This document shows positions 8,293 to 13,969 of a DNA stretch of 13,969 bases, piece after piece. Origin of the DNA: an uncultured Prevotella sp. (GTDB taxonomy: Bacteria; Bacteroidota; Bacteroidia; Bacteroidales; Bacteroidaceae); the NCBI GenBank assembly GCA_905372445.1, contig CAJPPF010000047.1, forward strand, positions 1-13,969, in the 5' to 3' direction. A program made the translations under genes and the position numbers. Positions within the stretch are counted from its first letter, which is position 1. The number at the start of each line of letters is the position of its first letter. Below the pieces are notes generated by a model that was not told the DNA's origin, ran no database searches, and was given only the letters and a program-made list of their open reading frames with translations.

Positions 8293-8892
8293 TCAGAACG
8301 ACTTTCCGAAGCCGAGGTATGGGACGAGTTGAAACTTATCGATTGAGTGTTTTCCGCCGAAACCGAATACAGGCGTTATGCCGACACGGAACAGGAATCC
8401 ATGGGGCGCCTGACGGCGATAGCCGATGTTGGCGAAGAAAAAGTAGTTCATCAGGTTGTTCTTTTCCTTCACGTGGGTGGTCTTTGCCAGGTAAGAACCA
8501 CTTTCCGAATCATAGATGACGCTTAATTTGTCGTATTCTTCTGTGCCGAACTGATAGCCGATGCTCATTCCGACGCCGAGTTCCAGCTTGCGGTTCTTGC
8601 GCCCTAAGAGATAGTTCATGCGAGGCGATACGGAGAGATTCTGGTAATTCTGCTTGAAACGGAAGAAGTCGGACTGTGAATATGAGAAGCCCCAACCGGC
8701 ACCGATGCCATAGCCCCATGCGCTGTTGCCCTTAAAGCGCCGGTCGTACTGTATGCCGATGCCGTTGGAGCCGCCAAGGAGTTCGATATGAATGTTACTT
8801 ACGGGCTTGTCGATGCTTGCGTTGACGGTCTGCGCCGTTACAGCAGAGAAAGAACCGAAAAATAATGCTGTTGCTAATATTAATGTCTTCAT
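8293..8892 (-). CDS. Small outer-membrane beta-barrel protein of unknown function
   Basis: The 199-aa product begins with a clear signal peptide (MKTLILATALFFGSFSAVTA, likely cut after Ala20). The mature part is made of alternating-hydrophobic strands rich in Gly, Tyr and Phe and ends in Phe (LGFGKSF), as outer-membrane barrels do. Its length suits an 8-strand barrel. I do not recognise a specific family. It is the last gene of the receptor operon, starting 4 bp after the FecR-type gene, so co-transcription is very likely. The role is unknown; a small accessory porin, a receptor partner or a structural protein are all possible. Confidence 0.85.
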   Translation of the reverse strand: MKTLILATALFFGSFSAVTAQTVNASIDKPVSNIHIELLGGSNGIGIQYDRRFKGNSAWGYGIGAGWGFSYSQSDFFRFKQNYQNLSVSPRMNYLLGRKNRKLELGVGMSIGYQFGTEEYDKLSVIYDSESGSYLAKTTHVKEKNNLMNYFFFANIGYRRQAPHGFLFRVGITPVFGFGGKHSIDKFQLVPYLGFGKSF

Positions 8893-8896
8893 AATG

Positions 8897-9751
8897 TTAT
8901 TTCTGTATTTGAATGTCTATGTCGAATGTTTCGTTTATTATGCTGATGATTGTGTCGAGACTGTCGGCGTTAAGGTCGGCTGTGAGAGAATGATTCATGT
9001 CATTGCAATGGAGACTGACCTCGTAATAGTCGGACAGGTCGCTGAGAACCTCACTCAGTGGAGCGTTATTGAAATGAAACTTATGCGTTGCCCACGTCAT
9101 CTTATTGCTTGCAGCCACGATAATCTCCGGCTGTTCTGCGCCGGAGTTGAGGCGTGCAGCCTGCCCTGCCCTGACATTTACCGTGCGTGCGGAGTTGCCG
9201 TCGCGTGAGAAACTGACCTCGCCCTCGCTGACTATCACATCGGTGACGGTCATATTGTTCTCGTCGGTGCTGGAGCTGACTTGCAGCTTTGTGCCGAGAT
9301 CATTGATTACGAATCCGCTTCCTTTTATCCTGAAAGGGCGCGCCTCGTCGTGCCTGATATCGAAATATACCTTTCCGGCAATTGTCACCTCGCGGCAGTT
9401 GCTTTCGGCGTATGAGAGAGTAGAGTGTGGGGCAAGCACTACCTTCGTATCGTCCTTCAGCGTATATTCCGCTATGTTGTCATAGGCAATGAGCGTTGTC
9501 AGGTTGCTTTTGCCTTTTGACTGTAGCAGGAAGATAAAGCATAGGACAGCCGCTGCGACAGCCATAGCACCAAAGCCATAGGCGCGATACGTCTTTTTGC
9601 TCCATTGCCAATGACGCGCGGTTTCCTGTTCAGCAGCAGCTTCAGTCAGCCCGCTCTTGTGAATGGCTTTTCTGTATGCCTTATCAACGTTCAGCCTACC
9701 TTCCCTGTAGTATCGGCTGACGAACTTGACATTGTATTCTTTCTTATTCAT
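8897..9751 (-). CDS. FecR-family anti-sigma factor (single-pass inner-membrane protein)
   Basis: FecR-type proteins span the inner membrane, hold an ECF sigma factor in the cytoplasm and receive a periplasmic signal from the N-terminal STN domain of a TonB-dependent receptor. The 284-aa product has a charged N-terminal cytoplasmic region, one membrane segment at about residues 58-77 and a periplasmic FecR domain (TKVVLAPHSTLSYAE, GKVYFDI, PFRIKGSGFVINDLGTKLQV). It ends in a C-terminal DUF4974-like segment (FHFNNAPLSEVLSDLSDYYEVSL). It lies 20 bp after the lipoprotein gene and 4 bp before the barrel gene. Unusually, no ECF sigma gene precedes it in the operon. The partner receptor is probably the STN-containing protein at the head of the same operon. 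Confidence 0.93.
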   Translation of the reverse strand: MNKKEYNVKFVSRYYREGRLNVDKAYRKAIHKSGLTEAAAEQETARHWQWSKKTYRAYGFGAMAVAAAVLCFIFLLQSKGKSNLTTLIAYDNIAEYTLKDDTKVVLAPHSTLSYAESNCREVTIAGKVYFDIRHDEARPFRIKGSGFVINDLGTKLQVSSSTDENNMTVTDVIVSEGEVSFSRDGNSARTVNVRAGQAARLNSGAEQPEIIVAASNKMTWATHKFHFNNAPLSEVLSDLSDYYEVSLHCNDMNHSLTADLNADSLDTIISIINETFDIDIQIQK

Positions 9752-9771
9752 AATGCTCGAATATTATTATG

Positions 9772-10710
9772 TTATCTGCCATTGCTATATCCTGCCACTA
9801 TGCCCAGACCACCGCGTACGTTTGATGACGTCGGCGTAGTCTGCGACAGTCCGGTGCCGGAAAGAATCTCGTTGTCCTGTGCGTTGAGTGCGAACAGGAA
9901 ATGATAGAACTCCGGTGTCAGTTGCATAAGCTCAACCTCTCCTTTATGTTCTCTGTCCCATTGGATGACATTGTATTCCTCTACGTTGAGATGCAGGGTG
10001 TATGTCTTGCCGCTTATCGTCGAGTCATCGAAGATATAGAGCCCGCCATAGAAAGTGTTAGATATATCGAATAACTCGTCAATATTAGTTGGTGGGCGCA
10101 GCAATTCTTCACTTTGCGTGTTGATTGCCGGGTAATAGTAGTCGTCGGTGTAATGGTTGCCTCCTCTCCAATGGTGCTCATGATGTTTGTCTTTGACCTT
10201 CATTCTCACCCGCGTGGCGTAGAAGTTACGCTCGTTGGTAGGGTCGGTGAATGTTGCTGAATACTGTGTGAAGTTCTCGTACTTATCATCCTGACTGTTG
10301 TACAGACGTACATCATTTGCTGTTGTCATGCCTATGTCAATCGCTGTGGGTATGTAGGTCTCGGCACTTACCGCGATCATTTCCGGTGCTGCCACGCTTA
10401 TGGCGATATGGTCGCCATGGGTCTGCTGCGCCTTCACGGTGTAGCGCCCATTGCCAAGCGGCATCACTTCGCAGGCGTTGCCGTTGACAGTGTATGTTAT
10501 GACAGCGTCGTCGACATACTCAAGTGTCCTGCTGTTATCTTTTATCTGCACGGGCATACTCTTGCTGACGTTGATGATGGTGCTGTCTGACACCGTGGGG
10601 AAACAGTATACAACGAGCTTCGGCTTTATGTCGTCGTTGCCGATATTTATATTGTCCTTGCATCCAGTGGCAAAGACAGCGCCTAAGAAAAGATATATTA
10701 TGCGTCTCAT
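9772..10710 (-). CDS. DUF4249 family outer-membrane lipoprotein
   Basis: This is a 312-aa lipoprotein. The signal peptide MRRIIYLFLGAVFATGC ends at lipid-anchored Cys17, and KDN follows, resembling the charged export signal of Bacteroidota surface lipoproteins (inference). The segment IKPKLVVYCFPTVSDSTIINVSKS is typical of the DUF4249 start. DUF4249 proteins usually sit beside TonB-dependent receptors, and their ligands are mostly unknown. Residues 176-186 (HHEHHWRGGNH) form a histidine cluster, followed by DDYYY, suggesting metal or heme contact. The start at 10710 is fixed by the lipoprotein signal; an in-frame ATG 42 codons upstream lies within the receptor gene. It begins 5 bp after the receptor stop codon, so the two are probably made together and act as a pair at the cell surface. 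Confidence 0.9.
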   Translation of the reverse strand: MRRIIYLFLGAVFATGCKDNINIGNDDIKPKLVVYCFPTVSDSTIINVSKSMPVQIKDNSRTLEYVDDAVITYTVNGNACEVMPLGNGRYTVKAQQTHGDHIAISVAAPEMIAVSAETYIPTAIDIGMTTANDVRLYNSQDDKYENFTQYSATFTDPTNERNFYATRVRMKVKDKHHEHHWRGGNHYTDDYYYPAINTQSEELLRPPTNIDELFDISNTFYGGLYIFDDSTISGKTYTLHLNVEEYNVIQWDREHKGEVELMQLTPEFYHFLFALNAQDNEILSGTGLSQTTPTSSNVRGGLGIVAGYSNGR

Positions 10711-10715
10711 GAATG

Positions 10716-13361
10716 TTAGAATTTTAGCGTGTAACTGACAGACGGTATGATTGGAATGAAAGCGTGGTTTTTTATTTTGAACTTGCCTTCGTTGTTGTAG
10801 AAGTCGAACGTGACGAACATTGAGTTCATGTGGCAATAAACGTTATATAAGCTGATGTTCCATATCCGCTCACGACCGCGCTTGTTAGTATGTCGGAAGT
10901 CGAATCCGAGGTCCATGCGGTGATAGAAAGGCAGCGTGAAGTTGTTTGGACGTTCATAGACGAACCGCTCTACGTCGTGACTGTTGCTGCCGGGCAGCGA
11001 CGGAATCTTGATGTAATGTGTAGGTATGGTGATATGATTGCCCGAATGTCCGAGCCATGCCGCATACATTGAAACCTTGTCGGTGATGTCCCATCGCGCT
11101 GTGATGTTGATGTTATGGCGATTGTCGAACTTGTCGTAAAACCACTCGGGATGAAACTCCTTAAACAGTCGTTTGTTCCATGAAAGTGTATATGTGCCCT
11201 GCACTTGCAGCCGATGAGTCTTGAATGTGGCGTCGAGTTCCATGCCGTAGTAGTGTCCCCTGCCGTCCATTACATATTGGTCCCAGTTGCCAGCCGGTGG
11301 CTCCAGCCCTGACCAGCTTGTGTATTGCAACAGGTGCCGGCTGTCCTTGAGATAACCTTCGGCAGAGAGTATCCAGTGGCGGTTGGGCTGCCAGTAGATA
11401 CCTGCTGCCATCTGCCACGAATGCATCGGCTTGAGTCTCGCCGTCGTAGGCACCCAGTAGTCGGTAGGAAGCTCGAGGAAAGAGTTTGAAACCTTATGCA
11501 CATACTGTGTCATGGCAGTGGCAGAAGCCTTGAACGACAGCCTTGACGACAGCTGATACTTCATTGCCATGCGCGGATCGGCGGCGGCGAAAGTCTTGCC
11601 GTTTATGACAAACATCGACGCGTTCAGTCCGACATTCAGGCTCCAATGCTCGTTAAATGTCATCTCATCCTCTGCATATACAATCCACTCGTGGGCGCTG
11701 TGATAATTCCTGCTTTTGTCTGTAGTCGTGTCGGTTTGCACATTGTTATGATATACACGTTTGAACTCGTTTGTCTGCGGACGGAAGCGATGCCATATAT
11801 AGTCTGTACCGTAGCGTATATGATGATGTGCCGACGGACGGTAATCGAAGGCTACACGATAACCGAGGTCGTTGATGGTGCTGCTGTAGCTGTGGTTGCT
11901 GTTCTCGACGATAGCTTTACCGTTAGAGGCTATCTCCTCGCTTTTCTGGTCGGTAGAAAGTTTTGAGAGGTTGTAAGTGTAGACGCCGGTGAAATTGGCA
12001 AACAGTTTCGGCGAGAACTTATACTGCCAGTCGAGGGCAAGGTTTATGTTGCCCCAGTTGAGATCTGCCTTGGAGTGGGATTTGTAATTACTGATATAGT
12101 AGTTGTTGCCGTCTTCGTAATTCGAGCTTAGCCCGTCTTTGCCCGAGTAGGCGCTGAACGACAGCCGCGAACGGTCGCTGAAAATATTGGTCACCTTCGC
12201 GTTTATGTCGTGGAAAAAGTAATTGAACGTCATCTTCTCTTCGTCTTTACCTTTTGTATTATTGTAAATGGCTAAGACCGGACGAGTGATGATATCGAGC
12301 CAACTACGGCGCAGTCCGAAGTTGAACGAGGTCTTTCCCTTGCGTATAGGTCCTTCTATCTGCACTCCGCCGTCGAGCATTCCTATGCGGTAATTGCCGT
12401 GATAGCGTTCGAGGTCGCCGTCGCGTGTACGGACATCAACCACCGACGACAGGCGTCCGCCGTAGCGCGCCGGGAATCCACTCTTATAGAAGTCGACATT
12501 CTTTATTATCTCTGCATTGAACGACGAGAACAGCCCCAAGGAGTGGTTTACTTGGTATAGAGGCGAACCGTCAAGCAGATATAGGTTCTCATCGTTGTCA
12601 CCTCCGTGCACATAAAGACCGCTGGCGAGTTCCACGCCACTTGCCACACCGCTGATGCGCTGCAGTGTCTTCACAACGTCGGGACTGCTGAAGAGCGAGA
12701 ACTCGGTCTTTATGTCGTCGGCGCTTAGCGAGCGCTTGCCTGTCTGGGTGTTGATGAGCTGTGAGTTAAGGTCGCCGGTGACGATCACCTCTGCCAGGTT
12801 GATGCTCTCCGTAAGTCTGATGTCAATGGTCAGATTGCTTTTGAGGTCGACGGTCTTCAGCGTGTCGTTGCATCCGATGTATCCGTAGCGTATGAGATGC
12901 TCGCCCTCATCGAGAGTAAGCGAGTAAAATCCGTAGGCATTGGTCATGGTTCCCTGGCTCGAGGTCTTGTCGTAGACAGTGGCGTTGATGAGCGTCTCGC
13001 CACTGTTGTTCCTCACGTAGCCGGAGATGGTGAACGTGCGTCTTGCTGCAGGTCTCGATGTTTCCTGTATCGGGTTCTTGCCGCTCTTAAGCACTACATG
13101 ACTGCCCCTCTGCTCGAAAATGATGTCGGTGTCCTTGAACAGAGCGTAGAGCAACTCCTTCGTCGACTTGCTGCCGTTGACAGCGAGCGGCTTGCCTTTG
13201 AAAATGATGTCGGTGTTTATGGAAGCATCATAAACGAAATTAATGCCTCGTTCCCTGTGCAGTCTCTCCATCTCCTGGCGTATGGTGTGTTGCTGTGCTG
13301 CCAAATCAATGGGCAAGGAGAATAGCAGGACACAAAGAAAGAAAAGATTTATGGGTCGCAT
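10716..13361 (-). CDS. TonB-dependent outer-membrane receptor with STN signalling domain
   Basis: This 881-aa protein is an energy-coupled outer-membrane importer that can also signal. In order there are a signal peptide (residues 1-22, cut after LAA), an STN domain at about 25-93 that can contact a FecR-type protein, and a carboxypeptidase-regulatory-like beta-sandwich at about 109-184 (ISGYVRNNSGETLINATV). A TonB-box-like EVIVTG follows at 191-196, then a plug at about 200-320 (VHGGDNDENLYLLDG, YKSGFPARYGGRLSSVVDVRT). A beta-barrel runs to the final Phe (YTLKF). There is no large SusC-type signature, and a DUF4249 gene follows instead of SusD, so a small ligand such as metal, siderophore or heme fits better than glycan; this is inference. 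It heads the four-gene operon. The ATG at 13361 is directly followed by the signal peptide. Length and domains look complete. Confidence 0.95.
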   Translation of the reverse strand: MRPINLFFLCVLLFSLPIDLAAQQHTIRQEMERLHRERGINFVYDASINTDIIFKGKPLAVNGSKSTKELLYALFKDTDIIFEQRGSHVVLKSGKNPIQETSRPAARRTFTISGYVRNNSGETLINATVYDKTSSQGTMTNAYGFYSLTLDEGEHLIRYGYIGCNDTLKTVDLKSNLTIDIRLTESINLAEVIVTGDLNSQLINTQTGKRSLSADDIKTEFSLFSSPDVVKTLQRISGVASGVELASGLYVHGGDNDENLYLLDGSPLYQVNHSLGLFSSFNAEIIKNVDFYKSGFPARYGGRLSSVVDVRTRDGDLERYHGNYRIGMLDGGVQIEGPIRKGKTSFNFGLRRSWLDIITRPVLAIYNNTKGKDEEKMTFNYFFHDINAKVTNIFSDRSRLSFSAYSGKDGLSSNYEDGNNYYISNYKSHSKADLNWGNINLALDWQYKFSPKLFANFTGVYTYNLSKLSTDQKSEEIASNGKAIVENSNHSYSSTINDLGYRVAFDYRPSAHHHIRYGTDYIWHRFRPQTNEFKRVYHNNVQTDTTTDKSRNYHSAHEWIVYAEDEMTFNEHWSLNVGLNASMFVINGKTFAAADPRMAMKYQLSSRLSFKASATAMTQYVHKVSNSFLELPTDYWVPTTARLKPMHSWQMAAGIYWQPNRHWILSAEGYLKDSRHLLQYTSWSGLEPPAGNWDQYVMDGRGHYYGMELDATFKTHRLQVQGTYTLSWNKRLFKEFHPEWFYDKFDNRHNINITARWDITDKVSMYAAWLGHSGNHITIPTHYIKIPSLPGSNSHDVERFVYERPNNFTLPFYHRMDLGFDFRHTNKRGRERIWNISLYNVYCHMNSMFVTFDFYNNEGKFKIKNHAFIPIIPSVSYTLKF

Positions 13362-13492
13362 AACTTATTTTTTGTATCCCTATAACGTAAACAATCGCAT
13401 TTCCCCCTATTGTGTTTCCTTCTTTTTTATACCTTTATAAGAAATGACCGGCTGGCAAATAACTTTATCAATGTTATCACGACATTATCCCG
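13362..13492 (-). other. Upstream leader region of the receptor operon
   Basis: This AT-rich stretch must hold the promoter of the receptor operon. I find no exact TAnnTTTG box. On the minus strand a TTTG near 13455-13458 followed by TATA-rich sequence is suggestive but does not satisfy the consensus spacing. No ORF of merit and no Fur-like operator could be supported by eye. Confidence 0.4.
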
Positions 13493-13547
13493 AATCGGTC
13501 AATAGATTCCTAAGTGATTTCGCCTGATTGTTGAGCAGATTGCAAGC
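13493..13547 (+). repeat. Dispersed repeat block upstream of the receptor gene
   Basis: It aligns ungapped with 8118-8172 at 82% (10 differences in 55 bp). It lies 131 bp upstream of the receptor ATG, nearly the same distance as the other copy from the kinase ATG (121 bp) and in the same orientation. It runs directly into the inverted repeat at 13545-13591. Confidence 0.75.
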
Positions 13548-13591
13548 CTTGTTACCGTGGGTGTAGTGGGCTACGGCGAGGTAACAAGGCT
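13545..13591. repeat. Perfect 12-bp inverted repeat (hairpin or cruciform)
   Basis: AGCCTTGTTACC at 13545-13556 is the exact reverse complement of GGTAACAAGGCT at 13580-13591. The 23-nt loop can form an inner stem GTAG-TGGG-CTAC (13563-13574). It lies between repeat blocks and not at a gene end, and has no T-run on either side, so it is not a standard terminator. It is probably a structural part of the repeat unit. Confidence 0.8.
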
Positions 13592-13643
13592 GGTAAGATG
13601 CCACACAAACGGGCGAAAGCAGTAGGAAAGCTTTTGTTAGTTG

Positions 13644-13679
13644 AAAATAAAAAGGCACTGCGGTCTATTGACCGATTTG
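13644..13679 (-). repeat. Repeat block matching 208-243
   Basis: On the minus strand it reads CAAATCGGTCAATAGACCGC and onward, matching 208-243 with 6 differences in 36 bp. It contains CGGTC-AATA-GACCG, a 5-bp palindromic stem. It is separated from the terminal repeat at 13765 by 85 bp that the left side of the window lacks. Confidence 0.7.
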
Positions 13680-13764
13680 GGATTATAGATAAAAGGAACA
13701 TTATACGCGAGTTAGGGATAAAAAGTATTGTGACAGTCACAGACATCTTATCCACGAACTTGAT

Positions 13765-13969
13765 GTATCGTCAAGAAAAATTACCGTCGCGATTTTTAGC
13801 GAAATAGAAAATGAAAAACAGCGATTTGCCAAGTCTGCATAGCATAAAACCGCGTCTTCGAGAACTGACAAAAGCCGAAAACAACCTAATTCCACGTTTT
13901 TCCGTTCAAAAAGCGACGGTTCTTGATGCAAAAAACGACGGTTTCATCGGCAAGAAACGTAGGTATTTG
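13765..13969 (+). repeat. Right copy of the long terminal inverted repeat
   Basis: Reverse-complement partner of 1-205, ungapped, about 82% overall and about 86% in the outer 141 bp. The window ends inside it, at the base that pairs exactly with position 1. The true outer boundary of the repeat is therefore beyond the window on both sides. Confidence 0.85.
13811..13969 (+). CDS. Possible small repeat-encoded ORF, incomplete at window end (doubtful)
   Basis: An ATG at 13811 opens 53 codons (MKNSDLPSLHSIKPRLRELT at the N-terminus) without a stop before the window ends. It lies wholly in the terminal repeat. The left copy keeps the frame open but has ATC in place of the ATG, and 16 of 20 differences between the copies hit codon positions one or two. 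That pattern argues against selection on a protein. No domain, signal or membrane segment is visible. It is listed because such ORFs are often annotated as hypothetical proteins; I think it is more likely non-coding. Confidence 0.2.
   Translation, partial: MKNSDLPSLHSIKPRLRELTKAENNLIPRFSVQKATVLDAKNDGFIGKKRRYL

Noticed and set aside
13580..13590. GTAACAAGG resembling the 3' end of 16S rRNA
   Set aside because: Only nine bases match, no rRNA sequence surrounds it, and the same bases form one arm of the local inverted repeat.
13729..13741. TGTGACAGTCACA as a CRP-type operator
   Set aside because: The half-sites are separated by 3 bases, not the 6 needed for a CRP site, and it is far from any start codon in the right orientation.
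13598..13807. 69-codon + strand ORF (MPHKRAKAVGKLLLVENKKA at the N-terminus)
   Set aside because: It runs across repeat blocks and the 85-bp indel. The left side of the window does not preserve the frame and no domain is recognisable.
1..13969. Composite transposon or integrative element bounded by the inverted ends
   Set aside because: No transposase, integrase, relaxase or phage gene is inside; the content is housekeeping catabolism plus an uptake operon, and related repeat blocks also occur internally.

Overview
The window reads as chromosomal DNA of a Bacteroidales bacterium, most likely Prevotella or a close relative. The reasons are the fused formiminotransferase-cyclodeaminase, the long eukaryote-like urocanase, the STN-containing TonB-dependent receptor with a DUF4249 lipoprotein and a FecR anti-sigma protein, Bacteroidota-type -7 boxes (TAnnTTTG), and the near absence of Shine-Dalgarno sequences. 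The genus is inferred from gene style and from remembered repeat sequences; no search was run.

Layout. Positions 1-449 hold repeat-family DNA followed by a candidate promoter. Positions 450-6954 (+ strand) are a complete four-gene histidine utilisation operon, ftcD-hutU-hutH-hutI. It takes L-histidine through urocanate, imidazolonepropionate and formiminoglutamate to glutamate, ammonia and a one-carbon unit on tetrahydrofolate. The gaps are 40 and 35 bp, and hutH and hutI overlap by 17 bp. Transcription then converges on a lone PfkB-family (fructokinase-like) sugar kinase at 7099-7995 (- strand) with its own -7 box. Positions 8293-13361 (- strand) form a second tight operon, transcribed as TonB-dependent receptor, DUF4249 surface lipoprotein, FecR-type anti-sigma protein and a small beta-barrel outer-membrane protein, with gaps of 5, 20 and 4 bp. 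It looks like a regulated outer-membrane uptake system of unknown substrate. No ECF sigma partner gene lies in the window.

The main structure not explained by genes is a dispersed repeat family. The first and last 205 bp of the window are inverted copies of each other, about 82% identical and ungapped, and both copies are cut at exactly the same base by the window edges. Shorter related blocks lie at 208-270, 8117-8172, 13493-13547 and 13644-13679. Two of these sit 121-131 bp upstream of minus-strand genes (the kinase and the receptor) in the same orientation. A 12-bp perfect inverted repeat lies at 13545-13591. The simplest reading is that the window is a contig, or a segment bounded by a high-copy intergenic repeat, not a transposon: no transposase, integrase, tRNA, rRNA or CRISPR array was seen.

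No clear new biological system was found. Points worth a second look are the inverted ends, the repeat blocks upstream of two genes, Ser-Ser-Gly in place of Ala-Ser-Gly in HutH, Leu where bacterial urocanases have a conserved Cys in HutU, the FecR gene without a sigma gene, and a histidine cluster in the DUF4249 lipoprotein.
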